Positions 10,859-19,218 of a DNA stretch of 64,000 nucleotides are shown one piece after another. Positions within the stretch are counted from its first letter, which is position 1, and the number at the start of each line of letters is the position of its first letter. The notes under the pieces were generated by a model that saw only the letters and a list, made by a program, of their open reading frames with translations, was not told the DNA's origin and did no database searches. Source of the stretch: Gemmobacter aquatilis (GTDB taxonomy: Bacteria > Pseudomonadota > Alphaproteobacteria > Rhodobacterales > Rhodobacteraceae); assembly GCF_900110025.1 (NCBI RefSeq), contig NZ_FOCE01000003.1, forward strand, positions 62,001 to 126,000. The letters are read 5' to 3'. The translations under genes were made by a program, and so were the position numbers.

Positions 10859-12742
10859 ATGCGCTTCAACCGCTCCTTGCGCGCAAGCCTGCTCTGCGCA
10901 GCCTGCTTCGCCCTCCCGGTCGCGGCCGGTGCCGAGGTGATCACACTGGACGAAATCATCGTCTCGGGCGGGCTGACCGGCATCGCCGCCGAGGCCTATG
11001 GCCGCGCCGTCACCGTGCTGGACGCGGCAGAGATCGAAGAGCGCGGCATCGTCACCGTGCAGGACGCGCTGCGCATCATTCCCGGCGTGTCGGTCAGCAG
11101 CGCCGGCGCCAGCATGACCCAGATCCGCATCCGGGGCGGCGAGGCCAACCATACCCTGATCCTGATCGACGGGGTGGAGGCCACGGGCGGTTCCGATGAA
11201 TATATCCTCACCGGGCTGGAAACCGCCAATATCGAGCGGATCGAGGTGCTGCGCGGCCCGCAATCGGCCTTCTACGGCTCCAACGCCTCGGCCGGGGTGA
11301 TCAACATCATCACGAAAAAGGGTGAAGAAGGGGTGCAGTCCGGCGGCAGCGTCGAACTGGGCAATGGCAGCGCCGCCTCGGCCTTCATCAGCCAGCGCAC
11401 GCAACGCGGCGGGCTGGCCTTCAGCCTGTCGGCGCGCGACGACAACGGCTTCGACCAGTCCGGCGACGGCGGCGAAAAGGATGGCATCACCCGCAAGACC
11501 GCCAACCTCTCGGGCGACTGGCAGGCCACCGATGACCTCACGCTGGGCTTCACCCTGCGCCGCGCCACCGAAGATTACGACTCCGACAGCGCGTCGTGGA
11601 CCGCAACCGATGCCGACAGCTATGTGGTGGACGATCCGACCCAGACCAGCACCCGCGACGAAACCTCGGGCGCCGTCTGGGGCGAATATTCCCTGATGGA
11701 CGGGCGGCTGGTGCAGCGGCTGGAATGGCAGGACACCATCTTCAAGCAGAACTACAACGGCGGCCCGGTCACGCGCGGCGAAACCGAAAAGCTGAAATAC
11801 CGGCTCAGCTACGGCCTCGATGGCCGCCCCGTGGCCGAAGCCGCGCATATCCTCAACCTTCTGGCCGAACGCCAGAAAGACCATTCTTCCGAAGCCCCCG
11901 CCTATGCCCGCGACATGACCTCGGTCGCGCTGGAATATCGCGGCTTTCTGGAAAACGGGCTGGACATTCAGGCCGGCGTCCGGCGCGACGACAACAAGGT
12001 GTTCGACGATTTCACAAGCTGGAACATCGGCCTGTCCTGGCGCATCCCCGACACCGTGCTGCGCCTGCACGGCTCTGCCGGACGCGCCTCGGTCAACCCG
12101 GCCTATTACGAACTTTACGCCGACGACGCCTATACCCAGGGCAATCCCGGCCTTGCGCCGGAAACCAGCCGCGGCTTCGATCTGGGGATCGAGGCCGAAC
12201 TGCTCGACGGGCGCGGCGTGATCGACGCGACCTATTTCAACGAAAAGCTGACCGACGAGATCACCTATGTCTACGGCGCCGCCCCCGATGGCAGCGGCCG
12301 TGCAACCTATGAAAACCAGCCCGGCACCAGCCCGCGTCAGGGCCTCGAACTCGCCGGGCGCCTGCAGGCCACCGACGCCTTGTCGCTGGCGCTGAACTAC
12401 ACCTGGCTCGACGCCGAAAACCCCGACGGCTCGGTGGAAATCCGTCGCCCGGAACATGAAATCGGCCTCTCCGCCACGCTGCAGACCTTTGGCGGGCGCG
12501 GCTCGGTCACCGGCGACATCCGCCATGTGATGGGCAACTGGGATACCCAGTATTGGGGCAGCTATCCCACGGTCGAACTGCCCGATGCCACCACCGTCAA
12601 CCTCTCGGCCAGCTATGACCTCACCGAATCGGTGCAACTGACCGGACGGGTCACCAACCTGTTCGACGCCGAAAATACCGAAGTCTGGGGCTATGCTACG
12701 CAAGGCCGCACCCTCTATGCCGGGCTTCAGGCGACATGGTGA
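10859..12742 (+). CDS. btuB: TonB-dependent vitamin B12 receptor
   Basis: A 627-residue outer-membrane receptor with a signal peptide (MRFNRSLRASLLCAACFALP, cleaved after AGA), a TonB box-like DEIIVSGG, a plug domain (residues about 40-150, IRIRGGEANHTLILIDGVEA, VLRGPQSAFYGSNASAGVIN) and a TonB-dep_Rec barrel ending in an aromatic strand (RTLYAGLQATW). It imports cobalamin or cobinamide into the periplasm. ATG at 10859 is used because it begins the signal peptide; an in-frame ATG 10 codons earlier lies in the riboswitch leader. The riboswitch and following btuFCD genes support the substrate. Confidence 0.95.
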   Translation: MRFNRSLRASLLCAACFALPVAAGAEVITLDEIIVSGGLTGIAAEAYGRAVTVLDAAEIEERGIVTVQDALRIIPGVSVSSAGASMTQIRIRGGEANHTLILIDGVEATGGSDEYILTGLETANIERIEVLRGPQSAFYGSNASAGVINIITKKGEEGVQSGGSVELGNGSAASAFISQRTQRGGLAFSLSARDDNGFDQSGDGGEKDGITRKTANLSGDWQATDDLTLGFTLRRATEDYDSDSASWTATDADSYVVDDPTQTSTRDETSGAVWGEYSLMDGRLVQRLEWQDTIFKQNYNGGPVTRGETEKLKYRLSYGLDGRPVAEAAHILNLLAERQKDHSSEAPAYARDMTSVALEYRGFLENGLDIQAGVRRDDNKVFDDFTSWNIGLSWRIPDTVLRLHGSAGRASVNPAYYELYADDAYTQGNPGLAPETSRGFDLGIEAELLDGRGVIDATYFNEKLTDEITYVYGAAPDGSGRATYENQPGTSPRQGLELAGRLQATDALSLALNYTWLDAENPDGSVEIRRPEHEIGLSATLQTFGGRGSVTGDIRHVMGNWDTQYWGSYPTVELPDATTVNLSASYDLTESVQLTGRVTNLFDAENTEVWGYATQGRTLYAGLQATW

Positions 12743-13554
12743 TCGCCCGGGTCCTCGCGCTCTGCCTGCTCTGTGCCCCGGCCTTTGCCGGGCCGGACAG
12801 GCCGCAGCGCGTGGTCTCGATCAACCTGTGCACCGATCAGCTGGCCATGCTGCTGGCCGCCCCCGGCCAACTGGTCGCCGTCTCGCCCCTCGCGCAAGAC
12901 CCCGCGTCTTCCGTGATGGCCGATGCCGCCCGGGCCTATCCCACCACCACCGGGCTGGCCGAAGACGTGTATCTGCTGCAACCCGATCTGGTGCTGGCGG
13001 GCAGTTTCAGCGCCCAGACCACCGTCTCGATGCTGCAACGCCTTGGCATCCCGGTCGCGGTGTTCCCGCCCGCCTATGGGCTGGCCGATGTGCGGCAGGG
13101 GATGCTGGACATGGGCCGCGCCCTTGGCCGCGATGAGGCCGCCGCCGAACTGGTCGCCGCCTATGATGCCGGTCTGGCCCAGCTCCCCGCCGCCCCCGAG
13201 CCCCGCCCCACCGCCGCCACCTATGCCGCCAATGGCTACAGCGCGGGCGCGGGCAGCCTGTCGGGCGAGATCATCGAGGCGGCGGGCCTGCACCACCTTG
13301 CCGCCGACCTTGGCCTGCCGCATGGCGGCTCCCTGCCACTGGAGGCGCTGGTGCTGGCCGATCCCGACCTGCTGGTGATGGAACCCACCCATCCCGGCCA
13401 TGCCCGCGCCGAAGAGGTGCTGACCCACCCCGCCCTGCGCGCGCTCGGCGGCGGGCAGGCCGCGATGCAGGACCGCGATTGGGTCTGCGGCCTGCCCTCG
13501 GTGCTGGACGCCATAGACCGGCTTGCCGCCGCACGGCAGGCGGTGTCGCCATGA
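12736..13554 (+). CDS. btuF: Cobalamin ABC transporter periplasmic binding protein
   Basis: A 272-residue class III (helical) binding protein with an 18-residue signal peptide (MVIARVLALCLLCAPAFA). The BtuF-type fold is shown by RVVSINLCTDQLAMLL, LQPDLVLAG and DPDLLVMEPTHPGHA. It captures B12 or precursors released by BtuB and delivers them to BtuCD. The start overlaps the last 7 bp of btuB and the stop overlaps btuC by 4 bp. The assignment rests on family plus operon context; a siderophore-binding protein would look similar in isolation. Confidence 0.9.
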   Translation: MVIARVLALCLLCAPAFAGPDRPQRVVSINLCTDQLAMLLAAPGQLVAVSPLAQDPASSVMADAARAYPTTTGLAEDVYLLQPDLVLAGSFSAQTTVSMLQRLGIPVAVFPPAYGLADVRQGMLDMGRALGRDEAAAELVAAYDAGLAQLPAAPEPRPTAATYAANGYSAGAGSLSGEIIEAAGLHHLAADLGLPHGGSLPLEALVLADPDLLVMEPTHPGHARAEEVLTHPALRALGGGQAAMQDRDWVCGLPSVLDAIDRLAAARQAVSP

Positions 13555-14537
13555 AATTCCCGCTGCTCCTTGCCGCATTGGCCGGGCTGGTGCTGGCGCT
13601 GTTCCTGCTGTCCCTGCTGACCGGCGTGGCGCAGGTCGCCCCCGGCGAAAGCCTGCGCGCGCTGCTGTTCGGCGATGGCGGGCCGCTGACGCTGGTGATG
13701 CGCGAAATCCGCCTGCCGCGCGCCCTGCTGGCGGTAATGGTCGGCGCCAGCCTCGGCCTGTCGGGCGCGGCGATGCAGGGCTTTCTGCGCAACCCGCTGG
13801 CCGAACCCGGGGTGATCGGCATTTCCGCCGCCGCTGCCCTCGGCGCGGTGCTGGCGCTGCAAACCGGGCTGGCCGCCGCCTTCACCCTCGCCTTGCCCGG
13901 CGCGGCGCTGGCAGGCGCAGTGCTGGGCGTGTCGCTGATCCTGCTGCTGGCCGGGCGCGGCGGCGGGGCGCTGCCGCTGATCCTCGCCGGGGTGGCGCTG
14001 TCGGCCCTGGCCAGCGCGCTCACCTCGCTGGTGCTGAACCTGTCGCCCAACCCGTTCGCCGCCAATGAAATCGTGTTCTGGATGATGGGCTCGCTGGCGG
14101 ATCGGTCGTTCGAGCATGTCTGGATGGCGCTGCCAGTCATGGCCCTGGGCTGGCTGGCCCTGTCGCGCTGCGGCCCCGGGCTGGAGGCGCTGACACTGGG
14201 CGAGGATGCGGCAGCCAGCATGGGCACCAATCTGCGCCGCCTGCGCCTGCTGCTGGTCGGTGGCGTTGCCGCTGCGGTCGGCGCCTCGACCGCCGTGGCC
14301 GGATCGGTCGGCTTTGTCGGGCTGGTGGTGCCGCATGTGCTGCGCCCGCTGGTCGGTGGGCGCCCGGCGCGGCTGCTGCCTGCCGCAGCTCTGGGCGGCG
14401 CGGCGCTGGTGCTGGCCGCCGACATCGCAGTGCGGCTCGTGCTGCCGGGGCGCGACCTGAAACTCGGGGTGCTGATGGCGCTGGTCGGCGCGCCGGTCTT
14501 TTTGCACCTGATCTGGCGGATGCGGGGGCAGCCATGA
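13551..14537 (+). CDS. btuC: Cobalamin ABC transporter permease (FecCD family)
   Basis: A 328-residue FecCD/BtuC permease with about ten predicted membrane segments. Family motifs are MREIRLPRALLAVMVGASLG, GAAMQGFLRNPLAEPGVIGI and GFVGLVVPHVLR. It forms the membrane channel of the B12 importer with BtuD. The start ATG at 13551 overlaps the btuF stop by 4 bp (ATGA), and its stop overlaps btuD in the same way. Confidence 0.93.
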   Translation: MKFPLLLAALAGLVLALFLLSLLTGVAQVAPGESLRALLFGDGGPLTLVMREIRLPRALLAVMVGASLGLSGAAMQGFLRNPLAEPGVIGISAAAALGAVLALQTGLAAAFTLALPGAALAGAVLGVSLILLLAGRGGGALPLILAGVALSALASALTSLVLNLSPNPFAANEIVFWMMGSLADRSFEHVWMALPVMALGWLALSRCGPGLEALTLGEDAAASMGTNLRRLRLLLVGGVAAAVGASTAVAGSVGFVGLVVPHVLRPLVGGRPARLLPAAALGGAALVLAADIAVRLVLPGRDLKLGVLMALVGAPVFLHLIWRMRGQP

Positions 14538-15292
14538 GCCTGTTGACACTGGACCATCTGACCGTCCGCCGGGACAATACGATCCCGGTCAACGATGTGT
14601 CGCTGACCGTCGCCCCCGGCGAATGTATCGGCCTGATCGGCCCGAACGGTGCGGGCAAGACCACGCTTCTGCGCGCCGCCCTTGGCCTGATCGCCGCCGA
14701 AGGGCACAGCTCGCTCGCCCCGCTGTCGCCCCGCGCCCGCGCCGCCCGGGTCGCCTGGCTGCCGCAACAGCGCGACATCGCGTGGGCGGTCAGCGTCGGC
14801 CACCTTGTCAGCCTCGGCGCCACCGCCCGTGGCCGCCGCCCCGATCACCCCAGCGTCGCCCAGGCGCTGGCGCGCATGGGCCTTGCCGCCTTCCGCGACC
14901 GGCCCGCCACCGCGCTGTCGGGCGGCGAACAGGCCCGGGTGCTGATCGCCCGCGCGCTGGCGCAGGATACGCCGCTCTTGCTGGTCGATGAACCCATCGC
15001 CGGGCTGGACCCCGCGCAGCAGATCCGCACCATGCGCAGCCTGCGCGCGCTGGCCGATGACACCCAGACCGAAGGCGGGCGCGCGGTCGTCGTCTCTCTG
15101 CATGACCTCGGCCTCGCCGCGCGCCATTGCACCCGGCTGATCGTGTTGCAACAGGGCCGTCTGGTGGCCGATGGCCCGCCCGCCGCCGTGCTGACCGAGG
15201 CGCGCATGGCCTCGGTCTTCGGCATCGCCTGCCACCATGTCGATACGCCCGACGGCCCGGTGTTCCAACCCATGGCCACGGTAGAGCCATGA
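14534..15292 (+). CDS. btuD: Cobalamin ABC transporter ATPase
   Basis: A 252-residue ABC ATPase with Walker A (GPNGAGKTT, about residues 36-44), signature (LSGGEQARV), Walker B (LLLVDEPIAGLDP) and H-loop (VVVSLHDLGLAARHC). It powers BtuC. ATGA overlaps join it to btuC upstream and cbiZ downstream. Confidence 0.93.
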   Translation: MSLLTLDHLTVRRDNTIPVNDVSLTVAPGECIGLIGPNGAGKTTLLRAALGLIAAEGHSSLAPLSPRARAARVAWLPQQRDIAWAVSVGHLVSLGATARGRRPDHPSVAQALARMGLAAFRDRPATALSGGEQARVLIARALAQDTPLLLVDEPIAGLDPAQQIRTMRSLRALADDTQTEGGRAVVVSLHDLGLAARHCTRLIVLQQGRLVADGPPAAVLTEARMASVFGIACHHVDTPDGPVFQPMATVEP

Positions 15293-15969
15293 TCGAAACG
15301 CGCCTCGTCCGCCCCTGGCTGATCGCCGATCTGGGTGCGCCGCGCCGCGTGCTCAGCTTTGCGCCCTATCGCCCCGGCTTTGCCATGGCCCGCCACATCG
15401 TCTGGCGCGAGGTGCGCAATGCCGATCTGACCCCCGATTTCGATGCCGAGGCGTGGTTCGCCGCGCAAATGGCGCAACAGGGCTGGGCTAATGCCGTGGG
15501 GATGCTGACCTCACGCGACATCGGGCTTTACAAACAGGCGCAGGCGCAGGCCGAAGACATCACCGTCGCCTGCCTCGCCACCGTCGGCCTTGGCAATGCC
15601 GAGGCGGTGGGCGCGCGCCGCGCCACGCCGCCGCCGACCGGCGCCGGCACCATCAATATCGCCGTCCTGACCGATGCCGCCCTGACCGAAACCGCCCAGA
15701 TCGAGGCGCTGACCATTGCCGCCGAGGCGCGCACCGCCGCCGTGCTGGACAGCGGGCTGACCCTGCCAGATGGCAGCCGCGCCACCGGCACCGGCACCGA
15801 TTGCATCGCGCTCGCCGCCCCGCCCGGCGCGGGCCGCTTCGCCGGGCTGCACACCGCCTTGGGCGAGGCGCTGGGTCGCGCCGTCCGTCAGGCCGTGCTG
15901 GCCGGGGCACGCGAATGGGTGCAGGAAAACGGGTCCATTGCAAAGGGGTATCCGCAAGATGCCCGCTGA
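15289..15969 (+). CDS. cbiZ: Adenosylcobinamide amidohydrolase
   Basis: A 226-residue CbiZ-family protein (PF01955), recognised from VLSFAPYRPGFAMARHIVWR, GMLTSRDIG, GAGTINIAVLTDAALTETA and the TGTDCIALA segment with HTALGEALG. CbiZ cleaves the aminopropanol arm of adenosylcobinamide or pseudo-B12 to give adenosylcobyric acid, so foreign corrinoids can be rebuilt into usable cobalamin. ATG at 15289 overlaps the btuD stop by 4 bp. Its place inside the import operon shows that imported corrinoids are remodelled on entry. Confidence 0.9.
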   Translation: MIETRLVRPWLIADLGAPRRVLSFAPYRPGFAMARHIVWREVRNADLTPDFDAEAWFAAQMAQQGWANAVGMLTSRDIGLYKQAQAQAEDITVACLATVGLGNAEAVGARRATPPPTGAGTINIAVLTDAALTETAQIEALTIAAEARTAAVLDSGLTLPDGSRATGTGTDCIALAAPPGAGRFAGLHTALGEALGRAVRQAVLAGAREWVQENGSIAKGYPQDAR

Positions 15970-17101
15970 GGCGCGCGCCCTTGTTGCCACACGCGCCACC
16001 CCCGGCCCAGCCGCCGCGCGGATGTGCCGCCCGCATCTTGGGCCCACCAGCACCGCCGCCCGCCCCGTCCCTGCGGCAGAGCGCCGCCTGACCACGGCAG
16101 GCACCGCCGCGCCCACGCTGATCTCTGCCGCATGGCTCACCTCCGCCGCGCTGCACGCAGCGGCGCTGTGCCTTGGCCTCTGGGCCGCACAGCCGAACCT
16201 GCCCGCCCCGCCTGCCCCCGAAACGCTGGAAGTCTCGCTCCTCTCCGCTGCCGAGTTCGAGGCCCTGCGCCCCCATCCTCCGGCGCCCGCCCCGGTGGTC
16301 GATTCCGCCGCCCCCGCCGCCGCCGAGGCACCGCCGCCCGCAGACACCCCGCCAGAACCACCCCGGCCCGAGTCGCTCCCGCCCGAGTCGCTCCCGCCCG
16401 GGTCGCTCCCGCCCCACCCCGAACCGCCCGCCCTGCAGCCCCCGCTGCCCGAACCGCCTGCCCCGGTCGCACCGCCTCCGCCCGTCGAACCGCCCGCCGA
16501 GCCTGCCATCGTGGCGCCCACCGCCACACAGCCCGCCCTCGCGCCACCCCCCAAAGCCGCCGAGGCCAAAGCCGACCCCAGCCCCAGGCCGCCTGCGAAG
16601 CCCAAGCCAAAGGTCAAACCCGCCCCCAAAGCGCCAGCCGAACCCGAACCCAAACCCGAACCCGGCCCCAAGCCTGCCGCAAAATCCAAACCTGCCGCCG
16701 AGGCGGAGGCCAAACCGGCCCCCAAGCCCACCGCCAAGACCAAAGCAAAACCCGCCGCCAAATCGAAACCCGCCGCCGCGGGCGCCGCTGCCCCGTCGGC
16801 ACAGACCAAAGGCCCATCCGCCGCCGACTGGGCCACTGCCGCGCGCCGCGCCGTCACCCGCGCCAAGCGCTATCCGCCTGCGGCCCGGCAACAGCGCCTG
16901 ATCGGCAAAACCACGCTGGAGCTCGTGGTGGCCAGCGACGGTCGCATTGTTTCTGCCCGTGTCTCCGGGTCTTCCGGCCATGCCCTGCTGGACGAGGCCG
17001 CCCTCGCCGCCGCCCGCAGGGTCCGCGCTCTTCCGCCGCCCCCGCCCGGATTGGACAAGGGCGGCCTGATCCTGATCGTCCCGATGAAATTCACCCCCTG
17101 A
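15959..17101 (+). CDS. tonB: TonB-family energy transducer
   Basis: A 380-residue TonB. An N-terminal cytoplasmic arm of about 45 residues precedes one membrane anchor (LISAAWLTSAALHAAALCLG). A very long Pro/Glu/Lys/Ala periplasmic spacer follows (residues about 70-285), containing near-exact tandem PESLP/PGSLP repeats. The C-terminal TonB domain (WATAARRAVTRAKRYPPAAR, GKTTLELVVASDGRIVSARV, ALLDEAALAAARRVRALPPP) ends the protein. It would transmit proton-motive force to BtuB. The ATG at 15959 overlaps cbiZ by 11 bp. ExbB/ExbD are not in the window. Its place as last gene of the riboswitch operon suggests a dedicated B12 TonB. Confidence 0.9.
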   Translation: MPAEARALVATRATPGPAAARMCRPHLGPTSTAARPVPAAERRLTTAGTAAPTLISAAWLTSAALHAAALCLGLWAAQPNLPAPPAPETLEVSLLSAAEFEALRPHPPAPAPVVDSAAPAAAEAPPPADTPPEPPRPESLPPESLPPGSLPPHPEPPALQPPLPEPPAPVAPPPPVEPPAEPAIVAPTATQPALAPPPKAAEAKADPSPRPPAKPKPKVKPAPKAPAEPEPKPEPGPKPAAKSKPAAEAEAKPAPKPTAKTKAKPAAKSKPAAAGAAAPSAQTKGPSAADWATAARRAVTRAKRYPPAARQQRLIGKTTLELVVASDGRIVSARVSGSSGHALLDEAALAAARRVRALPPPPPGLDKGGLILIVPMKFTP

Positions 17102-17151
17102 ACGCCTGTTCAAGGGGTGACGTTCAGGGAAAACAGGCCCTTCGGCCCGGA

Positions 17152-17631
17152 TCAGGGCTTCGTGCCGTGATCCATATGCGCATGATCCATCCCCCCGGGC
17201 GGATCGACCATGAAGGTGATCTCCACCCGCCCGGCCTGTTCAAAGATCAGCGTGGCGGGCAGCATGTCTCCCTCCTGCACCGGCCCGCTCAACCCCATCA
17301 GCATCACATGCATCCCGTCGGGTTCCAGCACCACCGTATCGCCTGCCGGAATCTCGATCCCCTCCAGATGCATCATCCGCGCGACGCCATCGGCGCCATG
17401 TTCGGTGGTGTGCAGCATGGCGCTTTTGGCAAACGGCGTCTCGACCCCGATCAGCCGATCCGCCTGCGCGCCCTCATTCGTGATGCCCATATACCCCGCC
17501 GCCGACTTTGCGCGGGCAGGCGGTTGCGGGATGTTGGGGTGGATGATCTCGATGTCGCCCATCTTGATACTGTGGGCTTGGGCCACCGTGCCCAGCATCA
17601 GCGCGGCCATCAGGCCAAGAACCAGTTTCAT
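17152..17631 (-). CDS. PCu(A)C copper chaperone
   Basis: A 159-residue periplasmic protein with a signal peptide (MKLVLGLMAALMLGTVAQA) and the PCu(A)C ligand set: His in AMLHTT, Met in MMHLEGI, and the H-x-M pair in DGMHVMLMGL. A His/Met tail (GGMDHAHMDHGTKP) provides further soft ligands. These proteins carry Cu(I) to cytochrome c oxidase assembly in the periplasm. ATG at 17631 is preceded by AAGGAGACG. A leftward terminator lies about 95 bp upstream, so it must use a promoter in that short interval or depend on readthrough from the DUF2946-like gene. Confidence 0.92.
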   Translation of the reverse strand: MKLVLGLMAALMLGTVAQAHSIKMGDIEIIHPNIPQPPARAKSAAGYMGITNEGAQADRLIGVETPFAKSAMLHTTEHGADGVARMMHLEGIEIPAGDTVVLEPDGMHVMLMGLSGPVQEGDMLPATLIFEQAGRVEITFMVDPPGGMDHAHMDHGTKP

Positions 17632-17998
17632 GTCGCGTCTCCTTGGTAAATGCGAGGGCAAATGCGGTGGCTGGCCTGTCAGGCTGCCACGCCCGGCCCG
17701 CCCAAGGCCCGGCAGCGATCCTGAAAAAACCCCCGCCGGGCTGAAGGCCCGGACGGGGGCAGTATGCCCCGCCCCACGGGATGAAGGGCAAGGCACGGCC
17801 TGCGGGGATCACGGGACGCCTCCCCCCCGCCAAAGCCGCAAAACAGATCCCGCCCTGCCCCAGCAGGCCCGCCAGCCCGCAGCGACGACGCGCCAGACAC
17901 GGCCAAAGCCGCAATCTCAGACTGATACATGAGGAAAGCCTCGGGTTCGGGCCGCAGCGCTGCAGGCCCTGATACGGGATCGGGAAACGGAACCGCGA
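17632..17998. other. Intergenic region with three hairpins between DUF2946-like gene and copper chaperone
   Basis: This 367-bp gap has no convincing gene. It holds a 21-bp near-perfect palindrome at 17949-17969 (GGGCC-GCAGC-GCTGC-A-GGCCC), an intrinsic terminator at 17724-17759, and a stem near 17669-17692 (GTGGC..GCCTG/CAGGC..GCCAC) in the chaperone leader. An 84-codon minus-strand reading frame from 17929 looks non-coding. Confidence 0.55.
17724..17759 (-). terminator. Intrinsic terminator upstream of copper chaperone
   Basis: Read leftward, CCCCCGTCCGGGC-loop-GCCCGGCGGGGG is followed by TTTTTT. It is oriented to stop transcription from the DUF2946-like gene before the chaperone. It could be a plain terminator or an attenuator. 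Confidence 0.8.
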
Positions 17999-18376
17999 TC
18001 AGACCAGAGGGGGAGCCCGCAGCGCGCGGGCCGGGTCCAGCACCGCCCGCACCACCCGGCTTTCGCGCGGCGCGGCCCTCACAGTCCCGCGCGGCAATTC
18101 GGCAGCGCGCAAGACAGCCAGCGTCCCGGGCAGCACAAGCCCGCCCACGATCTGGCAAGCCGGGCAATCCGGGTGATCCAGCCGCCCGTCGCCATCCACA
18201 TCCCCGCACAGATCGCCCAGATCCCCCACCAGCGCCACATAGGCCTGACGGTCCAGATCATCGGCAGAGGGGATGCGATGGGCAAACCCCGTCGCAACCA
18301 GTGCGACGGCGACAATGGCCAGAATGGCCAGCCCTTTCAGGCGCAGGAGGAAACCCGGTGTCATAGCCGAAGTCAT
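17999..18376 (-). CDS. Small exported DUF2946-like (copper-associated) protein
   Basis: A 125-residue protein (if ATG at 18376 is used) with an N-terminal hydrophobic segment (LKGLAILAIVAVALVATGFA), an Asp-rich stretch with cysteines (LCGDVDGDGRLDHPDCPACQ) and a C-terminus ending ALRAPPLV. The signal segment, a short Cys motif and a terminal R-x-P-P are shared with DUF2946 proteins, a family that includes the copper sensor CutF of Rhodobacter. The next gene is a copper chaperone, which supports a metal role. The start is uncertain: ATG codons at 18439, 18415, 18376 and 18364 are in frame and none has a strong ribosome-binding site. Confidence 0.55.
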   Translation of the reverse strand: MTSAMTPGFLLRLKGLAILAIVAVALVATGFAHRIPSADDLDRQAYVALVGDLGDLCGDVDGDGRLDHPDCPACQIVGGLVLPGTLAVLRAAELPRGTVRAAPRESRVVRAVLDPARALRAPPLV

Positions 18377-18510
18377 GCCGCAGAAGCCGACCCGGTTCAA
18401 CCGCCATTTCGGCATGTGGCAAAGGGCCGCCGGGCGCATCGCACACGCCCTTCCCTTCTGCGACCCCGGCCCTACACTTGGCCCAGACGCAACGGACGAA
18501 AGGGCGCCCC

Positions 18511-19206
18511 ATGAAGATCATCTGGCTTGGCCATTCCGGCTTCCGTATCGAAATCGAACAGGCCGTGCTGCTGGTGGACCCGTGGTTGACCGGCAACCCG
18601 ATGTTCCCCGACTCCCGCCGGGCCGAGGCGCTGACCGGCGCCACCCATGTGCTGCTGACCCATGGGCACGGCGATCATGCCGGCGATGCGCTGGCGATTT
18701 CCAAGCAACTCGACGTGCCGCTGGTCGGCAGTTTCGACATGATCTCGTTCTGGGAAGGCGACGCGGGCATCAAGGGCCTCGGCTTCAACAAGGGCGGCAC
18801 CGTCGATCTGGGCGGCGCGCAGGTGACCATGGTGAATGCCAGCCATTCCTCCTCGATTCAGGGCGCGCAGGGGCCGATCTATGCCGGGGGCGAGGCGGGC
18901 TACATGATCGCGGGCGAAGGCCATGTGATCTATCTGTCCGGCGATACCGACATCATGGCCGACATGGGCTGGATGGCCGAATATCACCAGCCCGACATCG
19001 GCATCCTGTCCGCAGGCGGCCATTTCACCATGGACATGGCCCGCGCCGCCTATGCCGCGCGCAAGTATTTCGCCTTCCGCACGGTGATCCCCTGCCATTA
19101 CCGCACCTTCCCGATTCTGGCACAGGATGCCAGCGTGCTGAAAGCGGGCCTGCCCCCGAATGTGGAGCTGATCGAACCCGAGGTGCTGGTGCCGATCATG
19201 CTGTAA
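18511..19206 (+). CDS. Metal-dependent hydrolase, metallo-beta-lactamase fold (UPF0173/UlaG-like)
   Basis: A 231-residue protein with the MBL metal motif THGHGDHAGD (HxHxDH), followed by conserved His in NASHSSS and Asp in YLSGDTDI, and a final His in VIPCHYRTFP. The N-terminus (KIIWLGHSGFRIE) is typical of the UPF0173 group. The physiological substrate is unknown. ATG at 18511 follows GAAAGGG; an upstream in-frame ATG would add 11 residues. It is flanked by unrelated genes on the opposite strand. Confidence 0.9.
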   Translation: MKIIWLGHSGFRIEIEQAVLLVDPWLTGNPMFPDSRRAEALTGATHVLLTHGHGDHAGDALAISKQLDVPLVGSFDMISFWEGDAGIKGLGFNKGGTVDLGGAQVTMVNASHSSSIQGAQGPIYAGGEAGYMIAGEGHVIYLSGDTDIMADMGWMAEYHQPDIGILSAGGHFTMDMARAAYAARKYFAFRTVIPCHYRTFPILAQDASVLKAGLPPNVELIEPEVLVPIML

Positions 19207-19218
19207 ACCGCCCCGGCC

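Noticed and set aside
17679-18209. Minus-strand frame including an 84-codon ATG frame from 17929 between the DUF2946-like gene and copper chaperone
   Set aside because: It crosses a terminator and palindrome, has no family resemblance and has Arg/Gly/Ala bias typical of non-coding frames in this genome.
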